From Volvox africanus (lineage: Eukaryota; Chlorophyta; Chlorophyceae; Chlamydomonadales; Volvocaceae), in contig BSDZ01000008.1 of NCBI GenBank assembly GCA_030268105.1, forward strand, positions 2,852,001 through 2,916,000: a stretch of 64,000 nt of DNA. The letters are read 5' to 3'. Positions 51,301-63,109 of this stretch are shown here, in pieces; the stretch's first letter is position 1; every line of letters begins with the position of its first letter. The notes under the pieces are model-generated. The model searched no databases. It worked only from the letters and a program-made list of their open reading frames with translations, and was not told where the DNA came from. The position numbers and the translations under genes were made by a program.

Positions 51301-51788
51301 CCGGTGGCGGCAGCGGCAGCGGAGACAATAGCAGCCGCAAACTGCTCAGCGGAAGCCTGAAGAAGGCTGAGCCAGAGGCTGAGTCGGACGCTCTCAGCAG
51401 AGGCGCCGGTATCGGCAGGGACGGTTGACGATCTGGAGCTTGTGGGAGTCGTTGCTGCCGCTGAGATCCGAGACGAGCCATGGGAAGACGGTGAAGCCGT
51501 GGACCTGAACCCCACGGCAGGGGCAGTTGCGGGTGATTGAATGGCTGCATGGTGGGTATAAGGGGGATTTGCTTTGCGTAAGGCTGCCACATATGTCCCG
51601 TGTCGAATGCAGCGTCGGCTAAATTGTCTGTTCAGAAAGATTTGTCCTGATTTGCTGCTGGGGCCGGGGCCAACCTGGTCCGGTTCGGTCCTACCCACTC
51701 GTTGCGAAACCCAAGGGAGCTTCCCCGGGGTTTTGCAGGTAATGGTGGAAGGTGGTAGACCACATGGGAAAGATGCGCTTCGAATCAT
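48342..51788 (-). CDS. Cytochrome P450, CYP97/CYP4-like, with long N-terminal extension
   Basis: A heme mono-oxygenase; CYP97 members hydroxylate carotenoid rings in plastids, though this substrate is unproven here. Five phase-closing exons give 698 aa: 51788-50879, 50551-50332, 50065-49631, 49139-48912, 48645-48342. Motifs in order: YGQLVGFMLGGERVVLVTG; DGAVWQRQRRLSNPAF (C-helix WxxxR); oxygen-activating I-helix LLVAGQETSAILLGW, with Gln where family members usually have His; K-helix ETLRLY (ExxR); PDAFLPERW; and heme loop FGGGPRNCIG with the thiolate Cys. The first about 170 residues are Ser/Ala/Arg-rich and fit a plastid transit peptide, with more low-complexity sequence than usual. Short Ser/Pro inserts interrupt the fold near 50420-50490. 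The family is firm. Assignment to CYP97 rests on general resemblance. Confidence 0.9.
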
Positions 51789-52700
51789 TCGGTTGTAATA
51801 ATTAAAAACTCTAATTTAAAGTTTGTGCAATAAATAGTGCCGCTTTCCGGTAGCTCCAAGCAGATTGTTTTGTCAGGGTAAGTCATGAAATATGGATGCT
51901 GAAATTGGAATCTCAAAAGCAGATGTATCGAAAAGAGTGGTTTCGGCTTAGAAAGATGGGCACCAAGAAATTCTTAGTTTCAACTGTAATCGTAGATGTT
52001 TCGGAGCACGACTGCAACGACTGCGAATGACAGAATCAGCAGTGCTTTGGGTTAAAAAGGTTGTTTCTTAAAGCAATTGCTGCGGCCTTTGGCGGCCATA
52101 TCAGGTACGGTGATCTGTCCACCTGGCAAGCATAAACTCTTGGTATATACCGGGGCGTGATCGCCACCTTTAAAACAACTCTAGGTGCTGTAAGGTACCT
52201 AACATGTAAAATTCATTTCCGAACGTAAAGGACGACATAAGATTCTTTCCGATAGGCCTCCAGGCCTGGCGACTAAACCAAGTCATTTTATTTAAGTCAG
52301 TGATGCCCCATAATTTGTAATAATAATTATGATGCATCACGCCGCTCGAGATGCAGCGACGAGGCCTCAGCGCGTCGGCGCCCTGATCATTGCGACAGGT
52401 ACGCAGTGGAGCGGTTGCGACGAGCACGCAGGCCTTTACACGAGGGGGTTTCCTGGCATTGGTTTTAATTTAAGCAATCTACCTGTCTTATTCAGCTGGT
52501 ATGCATCAAAACATGAAGCTGTTAGCCCAGCGACAACAGCACGTAGCGAAAGCGGGCGAAGTTATAAAGCACACAAGATGACTTTAGCGCATCTCATGCC
52601 CGATATCACTTTTAATTATGTGATAGATTAGTCGGCTCGTCTGGTTTGCCAGCCGGCATGTCATCAGGTGAAATCTTGATTGACCGCGCCACTGTCAGCT
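51789..52700. other. Divergent promoter region, P450 / SQD2
   Basis: About 0.9 kb of AT-rich DNA separates two head-to-head genes and should hold both promoters and 5' UTRs. No exon or repeat of note is visible. A shared regulation of the two plastid-related genes is possible but not shown. Confidence 0.4.
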
Positions 52701-55700
52701 ATGTTTCCCCTGCTGGCTGCCTACTGCACGACAGGCCAAATGCACCGGCTCTGCACATTCCCGTCGACGCCGCTACAGCCCTGCGTGATTCCATCTTCCC
52801 TTCTCGGTCGCTTCGCAAGTAGTCCTCACCCGGCTCACCGGGGCCGACATGTCCGAAGCAGAGGCACTCAATCCACTGCACCGTCGTACAAGCTCCCTGA
52901 TTCCGGTACAAACGGGTCTTCTGCCATTGGCAGCTTTCCTGACCCGGCGGCGAGTACATGGGATGCCTACCAGCAGCCCTCCACTTCGGGACAGCAGCTT
53001 AGGTCACCCAATGCCCCACGGCGGGTGTGCATCTTTGTAGAGCCCTCACCCTTCACTTACGTGTCGGGCTACAAGAACCGCTTCACCACCATGATTAAGT
53101 ACCTGGTGCAGGCGGGCTGCGATGTGCTGGTCATCACGACAGGTGCGTGCATGAGGGACACAACTCGTACAGCGATATTCCTAAGCAACTGCGGCGTCTG
53201 AAAGGCGACTGCGCCAAAGCCGGGGTGTTATGGCACATTGTGTTTGGACGGTTAAAGCTCCGGCAACCGGCAAGGAATTTTGGCAGGACCCTTGCGCCGT
53301 TTTGCTCCGTTATGCGTCTAACATGCAAGGCAGGAGACGCAACTTGCTTGCTCAGCGCAAGAAATGATCCTCACTGCATTGACATGTATGTTCCCGCCTT
53401 TTAGGTTACGCCGCCATCACGGTTGAGCGCCTGGAAATTGACTGCATTGCACCGCCCCATGGCACCTGGCATGGACCCTACCCTCAGGCAAAGGCTTCAC
53501 GCTTCCCAGCGTGGACAGCTCCAGCTTCTGCGACCAGCCAGAGACGTTTTGCGGCGCGCGTGTGGTTTCGGCTCTGAGCTTCGGCTGCCCCTGGTACCTG
53601 CAAGTGCCGCTGAGCTTCGCGCTGTCACCCCGAATCTGGAGGGAGGTCAGGTGCGCGGATGCATGGGTGTAAAACATTAATCATTAAGATCTTAAGTAAG
53701 GGAAATGTGGAGAGTGCCAGAGAGTGATAGGAGGAGGTGGTGCTATGGAGGAGTGATGCTCAGGGATCTCTCAGGTTCAAGGTTATAAAAAAACGTAGCC
53801 ATTTGCAACGCCCCCGTTGGCCGATGTCCATCAAATATGGCGGCTGATGCCCTCTCCCAGAAGCCACCGTTGTTGTTGAGGCCCTTGCCTTGAGGTAACG
53901 CTGCTGGTAACACTTGGGCGTTGGGAGGACTGGAAGCTGCACCCACCCGTTACACTACTCACCTGCGCGGATGTATCCCCGCTCCCTCCACCTCCGGCAG
54001 GGACTTCCGACCGGACCTCGTCCACTGCTCCTCCCCCGGCGTCATGGTCTTCGCCGCCAAATTCTACGCCTGGCTACTGAAGGTGCCCATCGTGCTGTCA
54101 TACCACACTCATGTACCGTCGTACTTGCCACGGTACGGCATTCAGTGCTTGGTGCCTGCCATGTGGGGATTTCTGCGCATCCTGCACGTCACCGCGCACC
54201 TAACGCTTACCGTTAGTCCCGCCATGGTGGATGAGCTGGTGGCCAACAGGGCAGTCAACGACCGGAAGCAGGTCCAGGTGCGTAGGAGGGGTAGCGAATG
54301 GGGGCGGACATTTCACGCATCGTGGTCACGCCGAGGGGCAATCCAGCGAGGTCTTCCCTAGATTCTGCTGCGCCGCTCCGGGCATTGCCAGCATCATGGG
54401 CCTCAACCCCATGGCTCGTCACATATTTGGAACTTTTATCTTTCTTGATCCCGGATCTCCGCGTGCCTGATTGGGAGGCGGCGGGGTCTTCGGAATTCTT
54501 AATACTTGCCGCGACGCCAAGGAATAAGTCGCGAACCCAGACAAGCCGCTGATGTGCGGATTTCAGTACAGATATTGATCCTCACTGACCGCCCAAATCC
54601 CTCTAACGGGATCTTGGGACATTTTGGTTGCTACAGGTGTGGAAGAAGGGTGTCGATTCCGATATCTTCCATCCACGTTTTCGCTCGGAAGCCATGCGCA
54701 CGCGCCTCACCGGTGGCCACCCCGAGCGGCCCGTCATGGTGTATGTTGGGCGGCTGGGCTTCGAGAAGAACCTCTTCTTCTTGCGGGAGCTGCTCAACCG
54801 CAACCCGGGGGTCAGTCTCGCGTTCATCGGCGACGGCCCGGCACGCTCAGAGCTGCAGACCACCTTCAAGGGCACTGCCACCACCTTCCTGGGAATGCTG
54901 CACGTAAGAGCACCGCCTCCCGCCTTCAGCGAGAACTAGCTGGGGACCTGGTTAAAGGGGAGAAGGAAGAGGCCAGGCCAGGGCAGGGGGGAGTAAGGGC
55001 AGGGATGGGGCGGGGAGGGGAAGGGATGGGACTACTGACAACATCATGTGCTCATGCTGTTGGGAGAGTGGTGGGAAACGCCAGGCAGCGGGTAGCGGCG
55101 AAAGCATTACTGAGAGTGTATGATCGTAGGTGATTGGGTATCAGAGGGCCCTTTCACCCAGGCCCGTGAGCGGCAAGAAGCCGAAAGCTGGTAAGGACAG
55201 GGATTGGCTAATGCATGAGGGGTTATACTATATAGAGTTTAATGCTGCCTTTTGAGTGAAGTGGGTTTCGAACCGGGAGGATTCTGAAAGCGGTGTAAAT
55301 GGGCATCGCGCTTACACGACGACTGTTTGACTGTTTGTCGAGATACCTTCACTTTCCGTTTGTTGCCCCTCCAATAGGGCGAGGAGCTTTCGGCCGCATA
55401 CGCCTCCGCGGATATCTTCGTGATGCCCAGTGAGAGCGAGACTCTGGGCTTCGTGGTGTTGGAGGCCATGGCTTCCGAACTGCCTGTGGTGGCGGTGCGA
55501 GCAGGGGGCATCCCTGACATCATTCGGCCGGGGGACAACGGTGGGGGAAGCAACGAGCCAGGGTGGATGGGGCCGAGATGAGAATTCAAGCTGTCGCGTA
55601 ACAGAAGCCGTCCAGTGACTGTTTTGGAGGGGAAGGAGCCACAGAAGCACACGGCCGCTGTTGGCGTTGGATGAGAATGACCCGGCATGGCAGGGCTGTT

Positions 55701-56434
55701 ATCCGTCTGGGTCTCGAACATATTCGGCCTCGCTCACATCATGTTCTCAGCGGGATTCGAACGTTACTCATAATGGCCATGTCGAGGGGTCCAACAGTAG
55801 TGCAGACCAGGCCAGCGGCCTTCGACCATCATTCTTGCTCGTCAGGATTGGCCCTTGTATGACCGATGGAAGTGATAAGTGCCATCAGCTGCGATGAGCC
55901 CCTGACCTCAACCCTCGGGGCATATTCCGTCGCTTGCATATTTTTCCCGCAGGCGTCACGGGATTCCTGTACGAACCCGCGGATGTGGACACAGCTTCAA
56001 AGCTTATTGGCACCCTGGCCGCGGACCCCGAGCTCAGGTAGGCGGCCCCCGCTTGCCGTCTCTGCGTGCTATTACTACTTCGCCCGGGGTGGGTTTTACA
56101 GGTTTTCGGTGGCCGTGTACTCGTCACGTTTCCTACTATAGCTTATTGGCGCCCGATTGTGGCTCGAGCTCAATTTCGCACCACCTACCGCTCAACACAT
56201 CTCACATGCACTCCGCACTGGACTATTGCTGGTGTCCCTCACTCCAGAGCCCGCTTGGGCGCCCGGGCGCGGGAGGAGGTCGCCAAGTGGGACTGGAAGG
56301 CCGCCACCTTGCACCTGCTCAACGTGCAATACCCCATAGCTATGGCGGCGGCGGCGGCACAGTACGGTAAGGTCCTGGGCGCTGTCGCACAAGAGGTAGT
56401 GGACCAGCAGCAGCTAATCCCACGGCCGGCATAA
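52701..56434 (+). CDS. SQD2: Sulfoquinovosyl diacylglycerol synthase (SQD2-type glycosyltransferase, GT4)
   Basis: It transfers sulfoquinovose from UDP-sulfoquinovose to diacylglycerol, making the thylakoid sulfolipid SQDG at the inner plastid envelope. Seven phase-closing exons give 527 aa: 52701-53142, 53488-53650, 54001-54277, 54637-54903, 55378-55540, 55953-56037, 56248-56434. The first about 110 residues are a Ser/Pro/Thr-rich plastid transit region. The catalytic part starts at [20 protein letters not shown]. Next come [69 protein letters not shown] and [11 protein letters not shown]. The GT4 donor-site signature [20 protein letters not shown] follows, then AGGIPDII and [12 protein letters not shown]. 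It follows the plant SQD2 order closely. ATG 52701 is the first in frame. The downstream desaturase also acts on plastid lipids. Confidence 0.95.
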
Positions 56435-58598
56435 CACGAGCGGCAGCATGGAAAGCAGCAACTGCAACTATGGACAGTTACTGCAGATCGCAGATATCGC
56501 GGCAGTAGCGTATTGGCGGGTTGATCAGGGGATGCCGTAATCGCCGGAAGCAGCATGCGGGGACTGGAGGAGTCACGGTTCAGCTATCACATAGGAAACG
56601 CGCACTGCTGCTGCTTGTGGATGGGCCCCCGTGCTGCGAAGTTGCCCGGACAATCGACTGTTCCTTAGAATGGTCTTCGCTATTTTGCTCAAAACACCAT
56701 TATTTCGTTACGTGACTATTACCTCTCGGGATGTGTCAGCTCGTCGCCAACGTCGCTGGCAGCCGGCGCCGTTGATTATATGCAGTTGTTGTGTAGGGAG
56801 GGAAGGTTTGATCTATTGGCGTACATTATTAGTACGCCAGGCTCAGGACGCGGCGCATGCCCTAATGGCCGCCGCGGGCTCAAGTTTCTTCCATCGTTTC
56901 ATGTACAGTGAAGGGAACAGCTGTCACTTGCGAGTGCGAACGGGTATGGGATGGAGTCGGATAAAATCATGATGTGGTAAGCGTGCGCCTGGTGGCTTCG
57001 GAGATACGTCAGCGGACCCATAAGCCCTTCGTACATTGACTTGTGTTGTCTCGAATCTGCATGCGGGGGGAGGGGGCGATTAGGAAGAGGGCCACTCGTC
57101 GGTAGATTTAGAAGCGTACGCTAGTGCGCATGTGCATCTACGGGATTGCGCGGCATCCGGTTTATGCTGCGCAAGCCTAGCGTGGGAGGTGGGAGTTTCT
57201 TATGACATGGACGAAACGTGAAAGAGAAGACCATCCAGTGTTTTTAGTGCAACGTAATATCGGTAGGTATGCTGGGTATATTGGTTGCGCGCGTTTTCAT
57301 TAGAAATTTCCTATGTGGTGGAAATGGGAGAATCCAGACAGGGAGTTCACAATCCGCGTTTCAATTGGTGCGGACTTTGGTTGAAGTCCATCTACAGTTG
57401 TCTTTGATTTGCTTCCGCTAACTGGGCCGTTTCTGTGGTCTGCGCTTTGATTGTGTATGTTAAGACTTCAGGACTGGCAAGGGCTTTCAGCTGGAATGGG
57501 GTAGTATGCTTGCACCACGGACACGTGTCTTGATATGCACTTGGGCTTGGGGCTGTGCTGGGTGAGTGCCGATTATAATATCGCTTTGCTTTCTATGCGC
57601 TGCGCGCAATGTACACCGCAGATCGCAGATTCAACGCAGTTATGTTGTGTCCAGCATCCAAACCATGCGGTTACATGCAGTTGCCTGGTTGCTGCGAAAG
57701 CTACAACAATTTAAACGACGAAAGCAGTTTGGCGAACAGTCAGTCATAAACCTGACAGAGACCTGGACGAAGACATTCCCGACTTCCCGAATTTTAGGAA
57801 CGACCTCACTCTTGGTGATTAGGGAGGTAGATATCGGGACTGCCTTCAATTGTGCTGCCATGGTTGTCGATGAGTCTACCGTAAGAAATGAACATTGAAT
57901 GCATACCTTGTTGTGTTGTTGTGCGTCCCTATCACAGCATTTCACGTCAAAAGTGCCGGTGATCACGCACCGAAGGGACTTGCACGTTTAGACCAGAAAA
58001 ATATAAAGGCACAGGACTAACCAATCTATTCCGTTGATCAAGGGAGTCGCGCGAAGTTCGTTAAGCTCCCTACGACACGCGCTGACCTATGCTATTGGAG
58101 ATTGAGACGAAGCATCATACGGAGCCTTTGAAATTGACTTCATCGGATGTTTGATCCGTTGAATAAATAGCATAAGGTTTGCATTGCTAAACCGCTTACT
58201 CTATGCCACGACGTTAACGACCACGGTACAGGGCTACAATCTATATACTTACATCGGCCCAGGGGTCGCACCTCACAGATCCGATGAATAAATTGTAAAC
58301 CGACAAGAATATCGGTGATAATATACATGACAACATCGAATTCGCGCGGGTGTGTAAACCTTCGGTCATACCTTCGGGCTTGAACTCAAGGAACATGTAT
58401 ACATATATAGTTAATATATCGTTAAGATTAAATTGAAAACGTTGTGTAATGATTTATATCAGGATAAGAGCGACATTGCAAGAAAGCGCCATGCACGATT
58501 TATGTACGGAACATTCGTCAGGCTACAAATCGCTGCAGCGCTACTAAGTGTCAGGTCGGCGACGCGTCGCCTCATTCCTAAGGTTTTATTCCAGGAAC
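56435..58598. other. Intergenic region, SQD2 to omega-3 desaturase
   Basis: Two kilobases without a convincing exon. A 110-codon plus-strand frame at 57566-57898 has no motif. The right third is AT-rich and includes TATATA at about 58404, roughly 195 nt before the desaturase ATG, a possible promoter element. The SQD2 poly(A) signal was not located with confidence. Confidence 0.4.
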
Positions 58599-61442
58599 AT
58601 GCAGTGCCTCGTTAGCAGCGGTATTAGGGCTCCTGCCCTGGCGCGCGCACGTCGCGCTCAGGCGCCGGCGTTAGGAAGGCGGACAGTGGTTCGGGTCAGC
58701 AACGTGGCAGCTATTCCTACTACCACATCTACAGATCGCTTCAAGAGAAAGGCTGTAAGTTCAATAGCTGTAATCCGGCTAGCAACCATATCCACTTATG
58801 GTACACATGTTAAGATCATCCATGTTATCACAGTAATGGTTGTATGCCTTGAATTTTTCAAGTGAAGATAATCATTCAATTTTGTTTCTTCTTCAACTTG
58901 CGGATGCGAACGAGTGGGAATTGGATAATTGAGTAGCGGCGTCAATAGGGCAGCTAAGCCAGTCTCATGTCATTTTGCCGTCCCTGGTTTGTGGTGCACA
59001 GGATGGTTCATATGATCTTTCCGCTCCTCCTCCGTTCACGCTGCAAGACCTCCGTGCTGCTATCCCAGCTCATTGCTGGGAGAAGAACACGTTTAAATCC
59101 ATGGCATACCTTGCCCTTGATGTCGCGATTGTTTTTGGGCTTGCTGCCATTGCGTACACCGTGGATCAGTGGTGAGTCATGGGATAGAGCAACAAACGAT
59201 GCCGTGTTCTCTTGGCGGACTTCTTTGAGCACCACTGAACAATTTGTATTCGTACTCGCAGGTGGATGTGGCCCCTATACTGGTTTGCCCAGGGCACGAT
59301 GTTCTGGGCGCTGTTTGTTGTTGGCCATGACTGGTGAGTGATAACACGCGGCGAAAATCTTATATGCGCGCACATAGAGGTTGCTTCTCGTTAATTTTAC
59401 GTAAAGCTGTAAGGCCCCAGCGCTATTGGCGTAGGGCTTCCTACGCTCTGCGTAGGTCCAGTCGCCCGTACGAGCCGTTGATGGACAATTTCTTGCTCCG
59501 TGCCTGTTTATGCAAGCTGTTAACACATGTATGTATTACAGAATGTAGGATTTCGTTGAGGTCCCATATACATATCTCTGTCGAAGTTTATTCATTTTCA
59601 TGAGAAGGGTGGACAGGGCGAGGGTACCAACTACAGCACCCTGCGTTTGCGTTCCCTCTCCTGATGCTCCGCAGCGGTCACCAGAGCTTCTCGAACAACA
59701 AGGCCTTGAACGACTTCATTGGTCACGTGACGCACTCCTCAATCCTTGTGCCGTACCATGGCTGGCGCATTAGCCACCGCACGCATCACGCAAACCACGG
59801 TCACGTGGAGAATGATGAGTCCTGGCATCCAATCCCCAAGAAGATTTACGACAGCATGGTATGCGGTATCTGGAACGTTTTGTTGCTACTGTATAGCTTC
59901 AGACGCCATGTCGTTTGAAATCGGAACACCTACCTATATTACTGCAGGCCCTTTGAATCCATGGACCACAGCTTACGGTACCCTCAATTGTTCGTTCCGT
60001 CTCCCGTCTTGGCATCCCTCCGTAGGACAAATTAGGACAAATTGGCCGTCTGTCGGTTCCCTGGGCGCTGTTCGCTTTTCCCTTCTACTTGTGGAAGCGC
60101 AGCCCGGGCAAGGAAGGTAGCCACTATGACCCAGAGTGTGATCTGTTCACTGAGGCTGAGCGCAGCCAGGTGCGTGAGTCAGGGAGGCTCGTACTAACTC
60201 GGTTAGAATGAACATCCCAATGAGGAGAATCCTGTCTATGGATGTATTACCAGTGGGCATCCTGATCGATTTGTTAGGTTGTAAAGCATAAGTAGTGGAG
60301 GGGTTGCGCGGACTTCTGGTTCCAGCATCAACCCAACAGGCTTTGCTAAGTTGATGGTGCACGGGGTTTGGTCCATTAATTGTGACACCGGGTTAGGCGT
60401 TCCATCCTTTGCATTGGATAGCGGAAGAGGATTTTGGCAGCACAGGCGGTCCATATAGGTAAATAACGTTGTTTTTACATCTTGATGACTGCTTTCTCCG
60501 CAGGTGCTTCTCACGAACACCTATCTGTTGGGTATGATTGCTGTTTTAATAGCTTGCACAATCAAGCTGGGCCCGCTGGCTATGTTCAACCTGTACTTCA
60601 TGCCGTATTGGGTAAACGTCGTTTGGCTCGACATCGTCACGTACCTGCACCACCACGGCAGTCACGATATCAGTGAGAAGATGCCCTGGTACCGCGGCGA
60701 GGTGAGAGGAAGGGCCCTGACAACCCGGCGTATTGGGGGTTAGATCTACAATCGGGATGGTTAGCCCTCTTATGAGAGAAGATTGTTAACCGTATGTAAA
60801 GAGCATGTTACCCGTTAAGAACGAAGGATTTTTGCAGTGGCTTTCAACTTTAGGTGCTTCCGACGGGTTCGTTAGGTCACAGATTTGTCACGAATTCATT
60901 TCACTTTGGCGACGATTTCCATTGAAATGAATCCGGTACATGTTGGTGCGCAGGAATGGAGCTACCTTCGTGGCGGCCTGACGACCATCGACCGTGACTA
61001 CGGCATCTTCAACAAGATCCACCACGATATTGGGACCCACGTCGTTCACCACCTTTTCCCCCAGGTGCGTCGTGCAGGGTTTATTGTTGACTCTCCGACT
61101 CCGATAATTCTGGACAACAAATTATCTACTCACCTACTTCGCTAACATGCTTACCTCCTGCATCCCGATGGGCTCAATTTCGAAGTCATTCAGTTGTAAT
61201 GGATGAAATTCCTGGAATAACATTTTTTCCTGCAGATCCCGCACTACAATCTGGAGGCTGCCACTGAGGCTGTCAAACCGGTCATGGGTCCTTACTACCG
61301 CGAGCCCGTCAAGTCGCCGGGTCCCCTCCCGCTGCACCTTGTTGAGCCGCTGGTCCGGTCCTTCAGGGATGATCATTTTGTTGCCGACGAGGGCGATATT
61401 GTCTTCTACGAGAAGGTTATGACCACCGCTGCCAAGCAGTAA
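58599..61442 (+). CDS. FAD7: Plastid omega-3 fatty-acid desaturase
   Basis: It introduces the omega-3 double bond into 16- and 18-carbon acyl chains of plastid glycolipids, using ferredoxin. Eight phase-closing exons give 413 aa: 58599-58754, 59002-59171, 59262-59333, 59675-59858, 60026-60169, 60504-60701, 60954-61064, 61236-61442. Residues 1-50 are rich in Arg, Ala, Ser and Val, as in a transit peptide. Then come [19 protein letters not shown] and the three di-iron His boxes: HDCGH, HRTHH with [13 protein letters not shown], and [22 protein letters not shown] and [11 protein letters not shown] are further omega-3 signatures. Exon 5 must start at 60026: a 10-bp duplication (AGGACAAATT) there makes a later AG look like an acceptor, but only the first keeps the frame ([13 protein letters not shown]). 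TGTAA at 61987-61991 could end a 0.5-kb 3' UTR. Confidence 0.97.
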
Positions 61443-63109
61443 GGGCCCAGCGGCCGGCAGGAACCAAGGATGCATAAGGTCTACCGGAGGTTATGTGATC
61501 ACAGTGTGGCTTGGGAATGCGCCTGTTTTGCCAATCATGCACCTTGGCATCATAGGGTATCATAAGGTATGACCGGCAAATCAGGGGGAAGCAGCGCAGC
61601 CGGACAGTCTTGCCGCATGGAATTCAAAACATTTGAGCTAACGAGGGCTATCGAGCGTGGTGTGTGTCTAGACGACGTGTAGAAGCTGTGCCACTTAGCG
61701 GAGGCGGCTCAGACTGTTTACTGGATATTTGCTGGAAACGAGCGTTGCGAATATGCCTTAATCCTAGGATGTGTTGTCGCCGGAAGGTAGGAGATTTGAG
61801 GGGTGAAGGAGTGTGCGCATGGGTTGAAGAGAGATGAGTCTGAGTATGAAGTATCAATTTGTGCGTTCCTGTATATCATACTCGTTTCAATCACGCACGT
61901 TTGCCTACTTCCATTATGTACATATAAGTTTCTGTCTGTTACAAAACGGTACTAGAGAGAGTTATCAACTTAAGACGCGACGGATGTGTAACGATGATTA
62001 TTACTGGAACTAGTGCATATGAACATGAACATGGTAATATTAAAGAAGCTGTGATTGGTACACGAACATAATGATTACAAGGGTAAATCTGCACGCTTTA
62101 CTAAACCGCAACATGTAACATCTTGCCATTTATCATCTTACCATAAAAGTGAGACATCATGTAGTTTGATCGGTCGTTCTTCGATGTGTCTTTTTGTAAT
62201 ATGTCAACATCTTTATCTTCATCTTCTGGACCATGTGTTGCGCCAGCAGTTTTCCTCCTGCTCTTACTCGATGCATGTCATCGTCATCACCACCAAGGCA
62301 GGCGCAGCACCAGATGCGAGGGCATCATCAGAGTACGACATCATCAAGCTCATCATGCGGCATGTTTCATCGCATCTCATCAAGGCGTGCGAAGGCATCT
62401 CTTGTGACAGGAGGCGAACCTGCAAGGACGGGGACCAGCGAAGCAGCTGCACTGCCGCATAAATGCCAAAACGCATATATCAGGGTGTAACAAGGTAATG
62501 TTGCCTGGCAACCTTTGATATCCCAGACAGGGCTGTCTAGCGGAACAACTCAGCAGCGGAGCCGTCCGAACCTTGACCAGATAGCATCTCTGGCACATGA
62601 TACGTGAGTGCCGCCGCATGCCATAGCCGATGTGACCGATTTACAAGAACTGCACAAATAGAGAAAACATCGCCGCTTCTGAGCGATCGCCATGTGTACA
62701 TGGTTCAATACACTCTGCATATCGGCTGCAGACTGTATATTTCTTCACATCTTCAATCCCTGCGCATTGGAAGTAGAGGCGAAGAGAGGCGGCGCAGCAC
62801 AACTCCAGTAAAGCCCCAAACGCGCAAAGCCATCACAAAAAACTGTTTGGCTATGGCCACTTCGCGTCACGCATTTATTGCAATCTCATCTTTGGCGAAA
62901 CAGACGGCTACACTTCCACGTGCTCGGCACTAACCACACGCTTCTATGTTTGTCTGCAGAGGACACGTTACCTATTGTACGAACATCCAAATAAATAGTC
63001 ATTGACATACCATTTCAAGATTGGCAAATTTTGGCCAGACCTTGCCTGGGTGCAGTTGTTCCCACTCCCCCCCGAGACTTGCACGAAACCTGTTTGGTTT
63101 CCCTCCTAC
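61443..63109. other. Intergenic region, desaturase to RS-rich gene (convergent)
   Basis: It holds the desaturase 3' UTR (TGTAA at 61987-61991) and, near 62600-63100, probably the last exon and 3' UTR of the minus-strand RS gene, which I could not place. A stretch rich in CATCAT/CATCAC lies at about 62270-62390 and is open in several frames without motif. Confidence 0.4.
61987..61991 (+). terminator. Candidate poly(A) signal of the omega-3 desaturase
   Basis: This TGTAA lies 545 nt after the stop codon. It is the first one I noticed in the 3' flank, giving a long but plausible 3' UTR. Confidence 0.35.

Noticed and set aside
55745..55765. Possible minus-strand tRNA T-arm (GTTCGAATCCCGC)
   Set aside because: The 5' side of the arm does not pair and no A-box is present; the position is in an SQD2 intron.
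59860..60060. Apparent frameshift and stop in the omega-3 desaturase
   Set aside because: It disappears when exon 5 starts at 60026, after the first of the duplicated AGs; the frame and conserved protein are then intact.
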